Origin: Nocardioides sp. B-3
GTDB lineage: Bacteria > Actinomycetota > Actinomycetes > Propionibacteriales > Nocardioidaceae
Length of the DNA: 64,000 nt
Assembly (NCBI RefSeq): GCF_024703895.1
Contig: NZ_CP087968.1
Span: forward strand, 2,046,001 to 2,110,000
Direction of reading: 5' to 3'
Shown: positions 10,975 to 19,706 of the stretch, piece by piece
How the letters are laid out: each line of letters starts with the position of its first letter
Numbering within the stretch: position 1 is the stretch's first letter
Position numbers and translations under genes: made by a program
Notes under the pieces: generated by a model
What the model saw: the letters and a program-made list of their open reading frames with translations, nothing else
Database searches by the model: none
Told to the model about the DNA's origin: nothing

Positions 10975-11747
10975 TTCGACACCTCTTCGCCGAGATAGGC
11001 ACGGATGACGTCGGGGTGCGTCTGCACCTGCGCCGGTGTGCCGGTGGTGATGGGGATGCCGAAGTCGACGACCATGACGCGGTCGGCGAGGTCCATGACC
11101 AGACCCATGTCGTGCTCGACCATGATGATCGGCACGTGCAGCTCGTCGCGGATGTCGAGGATGAAGCGGGCGGTGTCCTCGGTCTCCTCGAGGTTCATCC
11201 CGGCGACCGGCTCGTCGAGCAGCAGCAGCTTGGGCTCCATGGCAAGCGCCCGCCCCAGCTCCACACGTTTCTGCACGCCGTACGGCAACAGGCCGACCGG
11301 CATCGAACGCCACTGCAGCAGCTCCGGGAAGTCGACGATCTCCTCGACGTAGGCGCGGTGCTCGATCTCCTCGCGGCGGGCCCGGCCACGCCACACGATG
11401 GAGGCGGCAGGGCCGTACTTGATGTGCTGGTGGCGCCCGAGCATCAGGTTGTCGATCACGGTGAGGTGCTCGAACAGCGCGATGTTCTGGAAGGTGCGGG
11501 CCATGCCACGCGAGGCGATCTCGAAGGGGCGGCGACCGAGGATGTTCTCGCCGAGGAACTCCACCGACCCCTCCTGCGGGCGGTAGACGCCCGAGAGGAC
11601 GTTGAACAGCGACGTCTTGCCGGCCCCGTTGGGGCCGATGATGGCGAAGAGCTCGTCGGGGTGGACCTCGAAGCTGACGCCGTCGATCGCGGTGACGCCC
11701 TTGAAGGTGAGCCGCACGTTGTCCACGCGGGCGACGGGACCGGTCAT
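10971..11747 (-). CDS. Liv-type ABC transporter ATP-binding protein (LivG family)
   Basis: Intact 258-residue ATPase. Walker A IGPNGAGKTS at about residue 40, Q-loop RTFQNIALFEHLTV, Walker B LLLLDEPVAGMN and switch His in IIMVEHDMGLVMDLADRV. The usual signature LSGGQ is replaced by LPYGVQKRVELGRAL, common in LivG proteins. The start overlaps the stop of the upstream ATPase by four bases (ATGA). One of the few genes in this part of the window needing no frame correction. Confidence 0.93.
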   Translation of the reverse strand: MTGPVARVDNVRLTFKGVTAIDGVSFEVHPDELFAIIGPNGAGKTSLFNVLSGVYRPQEGSVEFLGENILGRRPFEIASRGMARTFQNIALFEHLTVIDNLMLGRHQHIKYGPAASIVWRGRARREEIEHRAYVEEIVDFPELLQWRSMPVGLLPYGVQKRVELGRALAMEPKLLLLDEPVAGMNLEETEDTARFILDIRDELHVPIIMVEHDMGLVMDLADRVMVVDFGIPITTGTPAQVQTHPDVIRAYLGEEVSK

Positions 11748-12533
11748 GCCGACCACCTCTTCTTGCGTCGGTAGTGCTTGATCTCGTGGAACGACTTGCG
11801 ACCGTCCTCGCCGGGATGGAGGCCGAGGTAGAACTCGCGGACGTCGTCGTTGCGCAGCAGCTCGGCGGCGGGCTTGTCGAGCACGACGCGGCCGTTCTCC
11901 ATGACGTAGCCGTGCCGAGCGACGGACAGCGCCATGGTGGCGTTCTGCTCGACCAGCAGGATCCCGGTGCCGGACTCGTTGATCGTGACGATGACGTCGC
12001 GGATCGCCTCGACCATCAGCGGCGCCGGGCCCCGGGGTCGGCTCGTCGAGCAGGAGGTAGCGAGGACCGGACATCAGCGCCCGGCCCATGGCGACCATCT
12101 GCTGCTCCCCACCGGAGAGGTAGCCGGCCGTCTGGGCCCGCCTGTCGGCGAGCTTGGGGAAGAGGGCATAGACGCGCTCGAGGTTGGCAGCCATCTCCGC
12201 GCGGGCCGTGTGGGCGCCGACCTTGAGGTTCTCCTCGACGGACAGCTCGACGAAGAGCCGACGGCCCTCGAGGACCCGGCGCACCCCGGCGGTGACGATC
12301 TTCTCGGGTTTCATGTCGTTCAGCGGGCGGTCGTCGAGGCTGACCCGGCCCTTGGTGATCTCGCCGTCGTGGATGTCCAGCAGACCGGTCAGGGCTCGCA
12401 GCAGTGTCGACTTGCCGGCGCCGTTGGCCCCGAGCAGGGCCACGATGGCGCCGTCGGGGATCTGCACGCTGACGCCGCGCAGGGCGAGCACGACGTCGTC
12501 GTAGACGACCTCGAGATTGCTTGCTTGCAGCAC
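11744..12533 (-). CDS. Liv-type ABC transporter ATP-binding protein (LivF family)
   Basis: First gene of the operon. Walker A LLGANGAGKSTLLRAL, signature YLSGGEQQMVAMGRALMS, Walker B RYLLLDEP and switch ILLVEQNATMALSVARHGYV. About 262 residues from GTG 12533, preceded by a GGGAGG site. Frame change near 12035 where CCGACCCCGGGGCCCGG seems to carry one extra C, disrupting the segment after LLDEP. The C-terminus is longer than in E. coli LivF (EFYLGLHPGEDGRKSFHEIK, then HYRRKKRW), as in actinobacterial CoA-ligase-linked versions. Confidence 0.9.
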
Positions 12534-12549
12534 CTGACCTCCCGGGATG

Positions 12550-12561
12550 TGACGGCCGTCA
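12550..12561. promoter_or_regulatory. Perfect 12-bp palindrome in the liv/pucR divergent gap
   Basis: TGACGGCCGTCA lies 17 bases before the first transporter gene start (12533, minus) and about 100 bases before the divergent PucR-type regulator. Position and symmetry suit an operator for the adjacent regulator, but this is inference; no second copy was noticed. Confidence 0.4.
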
Positions 12562-12663
12562 TATGCTGTGCCCCTCGGGGGTCCCCTCGGTCTATGTGCG
12601 TGTCGCCAGAGTCGCGGCGGCGCGTTGTGGCCCGATCACAAACCGAAAGACAGGTGCATCGCG

Positions 12664-13880
12664 TTGCCGAGGACGCGTGAGCTCGAGGTCGCTGCGGGGA
12701 CCCGCGTCCCGGGACGCTGGGTGGGAGAGCGGGTCAACCAGACCGCCTTCGCGGCGACGGAATCGATCTGGAGCGAGGTGTCCGCCTACCGCCAGCTCGC
12801 CGACGCCGCCCTGCGCTCGGAGGTGGAGGCGCACTGCCGCCGTGTGTTCGCGGCCTTCCTCGGGGCGCTCGACGGGCGACGGGACCCGGTGTCGCAGGAC
12901 TTCCCCTGGACCGCCAGCCATGCCATGCGCCGGGTGGAGCTGGGCATCGCGCTGCCCGACTTCATGTCAGCCTTCCGGATCGGGCAGATCACGCTCTGGG
13001 ACGACATCCTCGAAGGCGTCGCGGCCCGACCGGACACGCAGAAGGCCGCGCTGCGCGTGGTCACCCGGGTGATGCGCACGATCGAGGTGGGCAGCACCGC
13101 CGCGGCCGTGTCCTACCTCGAGGCTCAGCAATACCGCGTCGCCGACAGCGCGCGTCGCCCGCGACCTGCTCGAGGACCTGCTCGACGGGCGCCCCCCGGT
13201 GGTCGCTCCCCGGCGAGCCCACCTCGTGGCCGCTGGGCTCGAGGAGGACGCCGAGCTGGTGGTCGTCGCCGCCTGCTTCGGCGGGCAGGGGCTCGACTTC
13301 GGCCCCGTGCGGGCGGTGCTCAATGCCGCGTGGCCCGGCCTCGTGGTGGCCCGCCACGACGGGGTCGTCGCGGTGCTGCCGGTCAGGGACTCGACGACCG
13401 ACCGCGTCGTGACCGCGGTCCGCAAGTCGCTCGCCTCACTGGCCGCCCGCGACGTGTTCCCCGAGCGTCGGGATGAGTGGCGCCCACGCTGGCTGGTCGG
13501 GGGTGCCGGCGGCGTACGACGAGGCCACCCACGCTCGCACGTCCCTGCACGGGGCGCCGGGGCTGCGGTTGATCGAGGAGATGTCGACCCTCGACTTCCT
13601 CGTGCACTCCCGGGGCGACGACGGTGCCCGGCTGGTGAAGCCGGCGATCCGGGCCTTCTCGGCCGAGGACACGGAGTCCAGCGGCGTCTTCGTGGACACC
13701 CTGAAGGCCTACATCGCGGCCAACCTCAACGCGAAGGAGGCCGCGATGGCACTGACGGTGCACCCCAACACGGTCTACTACCGGCTCGAGCGGATCGCCG
13801 AGCGGACCGGCTGCGACGTACGCCGCGTGGACGAGCTCATCGACCTGTTGCTGGCCGTCCGGCTGGTGCGGGGGGACTGA
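12664..13880 (+). CDS. PucR/CdaR-family transcriptional regulator
   Basis: About 405 residues. The C-terminal PucR-type helix-turn-helix reads VFVDTLKAYIAANLNAKEAA followed by MALTVHPNTVYYRLERIAE, near the end as is typical. The middle has a GGDEF-like fold region (ELVVVAACFGGQGLDFGPVR). The N-terminal part (SEVEAHCRRVFAAFLGALDG) is a helical domain of the RsbR-like type. Start uncertain: TTG 12664 gives PRTRELEVAAGTR; an ATG at 12568 is in frame but codes implausible sequence. Frame changes near 13150 and 13480. It is divergent from the liv/CoA-ligase operon and probably controls it; such regulators often respond to the catabolite transported. Confidence 0.8.
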
Positions 13881-13919
13881 TCGCCCGGGTCCCAGCGTCT
13901 GGATCCTTTCGGCTCCCGC

Positions 13920-14013
13920 TGAACTTCCACTCGTGCGAGTGGAACTTCATCGGGGGTTGAGCGTGGGGTTGGGGGATCAGGCCTGAACTTCCACTCCTGC
14001 GAGTGGAACTTCA
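13920..14013. terminator. Two near-identical hairpins between convergent genes
   Basis: 13920-13949 and 13984-14013 are 30-base near-copies (one difference), each with a TTCCACTC arm, a few-base loop and a GAGTGGAA arm flanked by TGAAC and CTTCA. They occupy the gap between the PucR gene and the convergent lyase operon, so a bidirectional terminator is the natural reading. There is no U-tract, as is common in actinobacteria. Confidence 0.5.
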
Positions 14014-14042
14014 GCCCGTACGCCGACGCGAACCCACCTCGG

Positions 14043-14919
14043 TCAGGCGGTCGCCTGCAGCGCCACGATCGCGTCGTGGATCGAGAGCGTCCGCTGGGCC
14101 GACTCGACGTGGAGGTTCTCCACCATCCGGCCGTTGTAGGTGACCACGCCGGTGGTGCGGTTGTCCCACGCCTCGAGGATGCCGCGAGCGTCCTCGACGG
14201 CCTGCTCGTTGGGCGCGAACGCGGTGTTGGCGCCCTCGACCCGGCCGGGGTGGATCAGTGTCTTGCCGTCGAAGCCCATCTGCCGGCCCTGCTCGCACTC
14301 GGCGAGGAAGCCGTCGGTGTCCTTCACGTTGTTGTAGACCCCGTCGATGATCACGATGCCGGCGGCGCGGGCCGCGAGCAGGGCGAGGCCGAGACCGGTG
14401 ATGACGGGCTGGCGGCCGGGGACGTGCTCGGCGTAGAGCTCCTTCACCGGGTCGTTGGTGCCCATCACGAAGCCGGTCAGGCGCGGGGACGCCTGCGCGA
14501 TCGACAGCGCGTTGAGCATCCCGATCGGGGTCTCGACCATCGCCCACAGCGACGTCTTCTCCGGCGCGCCGGCGGCTTCGAGCGCGGCGACGAGCTGGTG
14601 GACCTCCTCGGCGGAGTTGACCTTGGGCACCAGCACCACGTCGGGGCCGGCCGCGGCTGCCGCGACGATGTCGGCGTCGTGCCACTCGGTGCCGATGCTG
14701 TTGACCCGGATGATCAGCTCGCGTTCGCCGTACGCACCGGACTGGACGGCCGCGGCGGCGGCCGCGCGGGCCTCGTCCTTGGCGTCGGGGGCGACGGCGT
14801 CCTCGAGGTCGAAGATGATGCCGTCGACGGGGAGGGTCTTGGCCTTCTCCAGCGCCTTGGCGTTGGAGCTCGGCATGTAGAGGACCGAGCGGCGGGGGCG
14901 GGAAGTCAGCGGTGCTCAT
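14043..14919 (-). CDS. HpcH/HpaI aldolase / citrate lyase beta-like (CitE) family protein
   Basis: TIM-barrel C-C lyase family that cleaves or forms CoA-linked 3-hydroxy acids such as malyl-CoA or citramalyl-CoA using Mg2+. Visible: LPVDGIIFDLEDAVAPDAKD (metal-binding Glu/Asp), RVNSIGTEWHDADI, VLVPKVNSAEEV, LWAMVETPIGMLNAL and GFDGKTLIHPGRVEGAN. About 291 residues. Starts at ATG 14919 (MSTADF), overlapping the stop of the upstream lyase gene (ATGA). A frame change near 14890 separates this start from MPSSNAKALEKAK. It is the second gene of a lyase pair; true substrate unknown. Confidence 0.85.
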
Positions 14920-16001
14920 GCGTGCGCCTCGATCTGGATCGCGTCGTACTGCGCCTTCAGGACCGGGTCGATCGCCGCGAGCTGCTCGGCGAGCTCGACC
15001 ATGACCGGGCACTGCTTGAGGGAGGCGTCGTCCTCCATCTTGCCGTCGAGCATCACCGCACCGGTGCCGTCGCCCATGGCCGCGACCACGCGGCGGGCGT
15101 GCGTGATGTCCTCGACGCTGGGGGCGAAGACGCGGTTGGCGATCTCGATCTGCTTGGGGTGCAGGCTCCGGTGCCGACGCAGCCGAGCAGGAAGGCGTTG
15201 CGGAACTGGTCCTCGCACGCGGTCACGTCGGCGATGTCACCGAAGGGGCCGTAGTAGGGGTAGATGCCGTGCATCGCGCAGGCGTCGACCATGCGGGAGA
15301 TCGTGTAGTGCCACAGGTCCTGCTGGAACGTGGAGCGACGTGCCTCGGGCTGGTCGGGGTTGGGGTCCTCGCGCACGAGGTAGCCCGGGTGGCCACCGCC
15401 GACGCGGGTGGTCTTCATCCGGCGGTCGGCAGCCGGGTCGGCCGGGCCGAGCGAGAGGCCCTGCATGCGCGGCGAGGCGCCGCAGATCTCCTCGACGTTG
15501 GCGACGCCGCGGGCGGTCTCGAGGATCGCGTGCACGAGGATCGGCCGGGTCAGGCCGGCCTTCGCCTCGAGCTGCGCGAGGATCCGGTCGATGTAGTGGA
15601 TGTCCTCGGCGCCCTGCACCTTCGGGACCATGATGACGTCGAGCTTGTCGCCGATCTCGGCGACCAGCGTCGTGAGGTCGTCGAGCACCCACGGGCTGTC
15701 GAGCGCGTTGATCCGGGTCCACAGCTGCGTCGGACCGCTCTGCCCTCCCAGTTCGGCAGTCTCCTTCGCGATCCGGACCAGGGCCGGCGCGGGCGGCCTC
15801 CTTGTTGTCGGCCTTGACGGCGTCCTCGAGGTTGCCGAGGAGCACGTCGACGGTGCCGACCATCTGCGGGATCTTGGCGGCCATCTTCTCGTTCGACGGA
15901 TCGAAGAAGTGGATCGCGCGGCTCGGGCGAGCGGGGATCTCGGTCACGGGCTGCGGGGCGCCGACGGCGAGCGGGCGGAAGAAGTCCTTGCTTGAACGCA
16001 T
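14916..16001 (-). CDS. Malyl-CoA lyase-like HpcH/HpaI family protein
   Basis: About 361 residues, longer than its neighbour. [20 protein letters not shown] and [20 protein letters not shown] carry the acidic metal site; [19 protein letters not shown] and [20 protein letters not shown] line the barrel. The C-terminal insert [20 protein letters not shown] is characteristic of a larger CitE-like subgroup, found in pairs in actinobacteria as I recall. AGGTAGG precedes ATG 16001. Frame changes near 15790 and 15175. Two consecutive lyases suggest a heteromer or successive CoA-ester cleavages; a role in glyoxylate or methylmalyl-type metabolism is inference. Confidence 0.8.
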
Positions 16002-16033
16002 GGGCGCGAACCTACCTAAACGCGGGGGCTCCA

Positions 16034-16083
16034 CGGTATGACGGATCCCACGCGAGACGGGCCCCCACCGGATCGTCATACCG
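16034..16083. terminator. Inverted repeat downstream of the DUF1992 gene
   Basis: Arms CGGTATGACG (16034-16043) and CGTCATACCG (16074-16083) are perfect complements. It lies between the end of the minus-strand DUF1992 gene and the start of the minus-strand lyase operon, so it may terminate the former or act upstream of the latter. Confidence 0.4.
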
Positions 16084-16109
16084 AATCGCACCCATGGGCA
16101 CGGGTCGGA

Positions 16110-16644
16110 CTATCCCGAGCGCCGGCGGAAAAACCCGCGCCGCTTCGGCTCGGGCTCGGGCGCGCGCGGCACCTGCCGGGCCGCCAGCTTCGCCGTACGC
16201 CGATCCCGCCACGCCTCGAGGGTCTCGTCGACGTCACGCGGCATGGTGATGAGGGGTGGCCCGTCGACGGCGGTGTAGCGCGCCTTGAGCACCCGCGCAT
16301 TGAAGTCCTCGACCTCGCGGCGCACCTCGGGCTCCGCCGGGATCGCGTCGAGACGTGCGTCGAGCTCGGCATCCTCCTTGCGGAGCGCGAGGGCGGGCGG
16401 CAGCACGCTGATGCGCTCGCGCTCGACGAGCTTCTTCAGCCACCAGTCGGGGGTCGTGCTCGGTGCCCAACCCCCGGAGCGGCTTGCCGGCGCCGGGCAG
16501 GTCGTCGAAGTCGCCGCGCTCCTGCGCGATCCGCAGCTGTTGCTCGACCCATTGCGTCTGGTGCTGGATCCGTGCTGCCGCCGCGGTCTCGTTGGAGCGC
16601 TTCGCGCGCTCGGCCTCGTCGTGGTCGTGCTGCTGCTCGTCCAT
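16110..16644 (-). CDS. DUF1992 (DnaJ C28-like) domain protein
   Basis: About 178 residues. The N-terminal WVEQQLRIAQERGDFDDLPG followed by AGKPL is the hallmark of DUF1992 (the conserved domain of DnaJC28), with the sequel WWLKKLVERERISVLPPALA also typical. The C-terminus is basic (EPKRRGFFRRRSG). Start ATG 16644 (MDEQQHDHDEAERAKR). One frame change near 16455. Function of the family is unknown. Divergent from a small lipoprotein gene 87 bases away. Confidence 0.85.
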
Positions 16645-16731
16645 GCAGCCACGATAATTCGGCCGGTCAACCGGTTCCGCTAGGTTGCGGTCGAGTGCCG
16701 GGACTCGCCCGGCCAACCAGTGGGGGCACAC

Positions 16732-17055
16732 ATGACCGGGAAGCTTGGAATCGCGCTGGCGGCGACGGTGGTTCTTCTCGCGGGCTGTGGCGGCGGCGAC
16801 GGACGCCCGTCGGTCGACGAGATCAGCACCGTGCTCAGCGAAGGCGGAGAGATCGGCGGCGAGGACTTCTCGATCCCCGAGGAGCAGGCCGACTGCGTGG
16901 CCAAGGCGTTCCACGAGTCGGACCTGTCCGATGACGCCCTCAACGCGATGGTCGACAAGGACGAGGACTACGAGGCCTCCGACGCCGACGAGAAGGCCCT
17001 GACCGACATCAGCACCGAGACGGTCGCGGCCTGCATGACGCCGGCGACGAACTGA
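16732..17055 (+). CDS. Small lipoprotein (107 aa)
   Basis: MTGKLGIALAATVVLLAGCG is a clean lipobox (LLAGC) with lipidated Cys at residue 19. The mature part is short and very acidic (EDFSIPEEQADCVAKAFHES, then DLSDDALNAM), with two further Cys (ADCVA and AACM) spaced about 50 residues apart that could form a disulfide. This Cys-pair pattern occurs in many small actinobacterial lipoproteins of unknown role. Intact, and followed 16 bases later by a strong hairpin. Confidence 0.75.
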   Translation: MTGKLGIALAATVVLLAGCGGGDGRPSVDEISTVLSEGGEIGGEDFSIPEEQADCVAKAFHESDLSDDALNAMVDKDEDYEASDADEKALTDISTETVAACMTPATN

Positions 17056-17070
17056 TCCAGCACCTTCGAC

Positions 17071-17097
17071 GAGGCCCCGGCGCCCTGCCGGGGCCTC
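17071..17097 (+). terminator. Strong GC hairpin terminator
   Basis: GAGGCCCCGGC, loop GCCCT, then GCCGGGGCCTC: an 11-bp perfect stem starting 16 bases after the lipoprotein stop and 47 bases before the next gene start. No U-tract follows. Confidence 0.75.
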
Positions 17098-17143
17098 TCG
17101 CTTGGGGATGGCTCGATGGCCTCGACGGTGCCATCATCGATTG

Positions 17144-17917
17144 ATGGAGGAGAGCCGCACCGAGCACATCGACAAGTGGGTGCGCGGTCGCCTCGGCGAC
17201 GAGGTGGTCGTCGAGTCACGCACCCCGCTGCTCGTGTGGCAGGGCGGATTCCCGCCGGTCTACGGCTTCGCCCGCACCGAGGTGACGCCGGGCGCCCTGA
17301 GGCCGACGGACGCATCGGCGTACGCCGGGGAGTGGTTCTTCGGACCGCACCAGCCGGTGACGCAGTGGTATGACGTCGTGGCCGGCGACGAGGTCGTGGA
17401 GTGCGGCGCGTGGACCTTCGAGGACCTGCCCGACCCGGTGTCGCTGACACGGGAGCCCGGCCGACTGAGCTGGACCGAGGAGGACGAGCCGGTCGGCCTG
17501 CACCCGCGCGACCCGCACAAGCGGGTGGAGGCGCTGCACAGCTCACGCCACGTGTCGGTGACGATCGGTGACGAGGTGGTCGCCGAGAGCGACCGGCCGG
17601 TGGTGCTGCTCGAGACCCACCTGCCGACGCGCTACTACCTGCCGCGCGACGACGTCCGGCTGGACCTCCCGGTCGCGACCGACAACGTCTCGACCTGCCC
17701 CTACAAGGGCACCGCGGATGCCTACTGGAGCTTCCCCGGGCCGCCCTCGGTCGCCAACGTCGCGTGGTCCTACGCCTCGCCGCTGCCGACGGTGGCGGGG
17801 ATCGAGGGTCGGATCGCGTTCTACAACGAGCTCGTGGACCTGCGCGTCGACGGCGTCCTGCTCGAGCGCCCGGTGTCGCCGTTCAGCAAGGCCGAGCAGC
17901 GTCCCGGCGGCGAGTGA
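17144..17917 (+). CDS. DUF427 domain protein, two tandem domains
   Basis: An intact 257-residue protein. The C-terminal copy reads VTIGDEVVAESDRPVVLLET, then HLPTRYYLPRDDV and CPYKGTADAYWSF, the diagnostic DUF427 pattern. The N-terminal half (LGDEVVVESRTPLLVWQGGF) is a diverged copy. DUF427 proteins are small beta-rich proteins of unknown function, widespread in actinobacteria. Start ATG 17144 (MEESRTEHIDKWVRGRLG), with no strong ribosome-binding site. The next gene on the same strand begins 47 bases downstream. Confidence 0.85.
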   Translation: MEESRTEHIDKWVRGRLGDEVVVESRTPLLVWQGGFPPVYGFARTEVTPGALRPTDASAYAGEWFFGPHQPVTQWYDVVAGDEVVECGAWTFEDLPDPVSLTREPGRLSWTEEDEPVGLHPRDPHKRVEALHSSRHVSVTIGDEVVAESDRPVVLLETHLPTRYYLPRDDVRLDLPVATDNVSTCPYKGTADAYWSFPGPPSVANVAWSYASPLPTVAGIEGRIAFYNELVDLRVDGVLLERPVSPFSKAEQRPGGE

Positions 17918-17964
17918 GCCCGAAACCCGTCGCGCTCGCGGGACCCGCTCCGTAGGGTCCGCCC

Positions 17965-18630
17965 ATGGTCTCCGTCCTCTCCGTCAACGTCGGCTCGCCC
18001 TCACCGCGCAGCGGGAAGTCGACCCCGACCGGCATCGCGAAGGTGCCCGCCCCTCTCATCTCGGTCGCGGACCCGGGCCCGAAGCGACGGGGTCCGGGTG
18101 GTGCTGGTCTCTCGGGGGTGGAGGGTGACTTCATCGGCAGTGGCCGGCACCACGGGGGTTCCGAGCAGGCGGTCTACGCCGTCTCGCGCGAGGAGCTCGA
18201 CCACTGGTCGGGCGAGCTCGGTCGCGACCTGCCCAACGGCATGTTCGGCGAGAACATCACCACCCTCGGGCTCGACGTCGACGCCTCCGAGTACGGCGAC
18301 GTGTGGACGGTCGGAGGCGCCGTGCTCCGCGTCAGCGCACCGCGCGTGCCGTGCTCGACCTTCGCCGGGCGGATGGGGGAGAAGGGCTGGGTCAAGCGGT
18401 TCGCCGCGCGCGGCCGAGCCGGGACCTATCTCGCCGTCGTCTCGCCCGGGGTGATCCGCCCGGGGGACTCGATCCGCGTCACGAAGTCGGGGTCGGGGCT
18501 GCTGATCCCGGCGTTGCTTGCCGCGTGGATGGGCGACCTGTCCGAGATGCAGGTTGCGCTGGCCCACGACGACCTCGACGACGAGAGCCGCGGCCACTTC
18601 ACCCGGGTGCTGTCTCGTCGAGTCGAGTGA
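17965..18630 (+). CDS. MOSC domain-containing protein
   Basis: An intact 221-residue protein. GSPSPRSGKSTPTGIAK near the N-terminus, GDFIGSGRHHGGSEQAVYAV and LPNGMFGENITTLGLDVDAS are the conserved blocks of the YiiM-like MOSC family; VPCSTFAGRMGEKGWVKRFA holds the conserved Cys. MOSC proteins bind molybdenum cofactor or reduce N-hydroxylated substrates such as 6-N-hydroxylaminopurine (YiiM in E. coli). The substrate here is not known. The stop lies inside the hairpin shared with the convergent gene. Confidence 0.87.
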   Translation: MVSVLSVNVGSPSPRSGKSTPTGIAKVPAPLISVADPGPKRRGPGGAGLSGVEGDFIGSGRHHGGSEQAVYAVSREELDHWSGELGRDLPNGMFGENITTLGLDVDASEYGDVWTVGGAVLRVSAPRVPCSTFAGRMGEKGWVKRFAARGRAGTYLAVVSPGVIRPGDSIRVTKSGSGLLIPALLAAWMGDLSEMQVALAHDDLDDESRGHFTRVLSRRVE

Positions 18631-18671
18631 TGGACTCCACCGTGGATGGAGCCAGTTCATCACTCGACTCG
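18619..18671. terminator. Convergent terminator hairpin overlapping the MOSC stop
   Basis: CGAGTCGAGTGATG (18619-18632) and CATCACTCGACTCG (18658-18671) are perfect 14-base complements, and an inner CTCCA/TGGAG pair extends the stem. It includes the MOSC stop codon and ends 6 bases before the stop of the convergent mutase-like gene. A bidirectional terminator is likely. Confidence 0.65.
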
Positions 18672-18676
18672 AGCAG

Positions 18677-19465
18677 TCAGTTCAACTGACGCATCGTCTT
18701 CGGTACGCCGCCGCCCCGGTGCACTTCCTCCACGAGCTCCTGCAATGCGGTCAGCGCGACCCGCTGCGACATCGGCCCGTGGGAAACGCGAGCGACGCCG
18801 AGCTCCTGCTGGCGCTCGAGCGACGGGTTGCCGGGGATGGCGATCGTCGTGAGTCGCTGCGGGCCGAAGGCGTCGACCGGGGGCGACGATCTCCTCCTCG
18901 GAGTGGATCGCCGGGACGAGACACGACGGGCGCGCCGGCGTCGAGAAAGGCCTTGCCGCGCTTGATCGCCTCGGCGAGCACCTCGCCCCGGTCGCGGTCA
19001 CGCCACTTGGCATAGACGTCGGTCCGGGCGTTGAGCACGAAGTCGAGCACGCCCTCCGCGGCGGCGGCCGCCATCACGGCCTCCACCCGGGCGGCAGCCT
19101 CGGCGAGCGGCTTCATCTGGTCCTCGAGGTTGGCTCCGACGACGCCGACGCCGATCGCGCGACGGACGGTGTCGGGCGCATCGCCGTACCCTCCCTCGAG
19201 GTCGGCGCTGACGGGCAGTGACGTCGTCTCGACGATCCGGCGGCACATGTCGATCATCTCCTCGACCGGGATCTTCTCCCCGTCGGGATAGCCGAGCGTG
19301 GCGGCGATGGAGTGGCTGGCGGTGGCGAGGGCCTTGGTGCCCTCGGTGTCGGCGACGACCTTCGCGCTGATCGCGTCCCAGACGTTGACGACGGTCAGCA
19401 GCTCGGGGGCGCGGTGCAGGGCCCGGGAGGTCGGAGGCTCGGCTGGCAACGGAGTCTGTGGTCAT
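18677..19465 (-). CDS. Isocitrate lyase / PEP mutase family protein
   Basis: TIM-barrel family that makes or breaks C-C or C-P bonds next to a carboxylate. Seen: LLTVVNVWDAISAKVVADTE, GTKALATASHSIAATLGYPD, LPVSADLEGGYGDAPDTVRR (metal-binding D and E), GANLEDQMKPLAEAAARVEA and DFVLNARTDVYAKWRDRDRG. This arrangement fits the oxaloacetate decarboxylase-like or carboxyphosphonoenolpyruvate mutase-like subgroup, about 260 residues. The KKCGH motif of true isocitrate lyases is absent. Start ATG 19465 (MTTDSVA). Frame changes near 19435, 18920 and 18880. Confidence 0.8.
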
Positions 19466-19587
19466 GCCTGCCATCCAAGCAGCCGCGGAAAGGACTGTCG
19501 TCAGTCCGCGGACGGGGCCTGCGGCACGGCGCGGCCACCGAGCAGACGGCCCAGACCGACGCACCCACGACGGAGCGGTATATGGGT

Positions 19588-19687
19588 GGTTACCAAATCT
19601 CCTGATTTCGGGGGCCTCGCCGGCGAGGTAGGTAACGCGTTACTTACCTCGCGCGATGGAGGCGCAGAATCGGGGCTTTTGGTAACC
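19588..19687. repeat. Nested inverted repeat in an intergenic gap
   Basis: Outer arms GGTTACCAAA (19588-19597) and TTTGGTAACC (19678-19687) are perfect complements; the centre (19624-19651) is a 28-base near-perfect palindrome around GTAACGCGTTAC. The structure sits between two minus-strand genes, 20 bases downstream of the nitroreductase stop. It could terminate that gene or be a degenerate mobile palindrome. The remaining bases to 19465 show no gene. Confidence 0.5.
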
Positions 19688-19706
19688 GGGTGGATACCGG
19701 GGTCCG

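Noticed and set aside
18677..19465. True isocitrate lyase (glyoxylate cycle).
   Set aside because: The length is only about 260 residues and the KKCGH signature is absent; it fits the PEP mutase/oxaloacetate decarboxylase-like subgroup instead.
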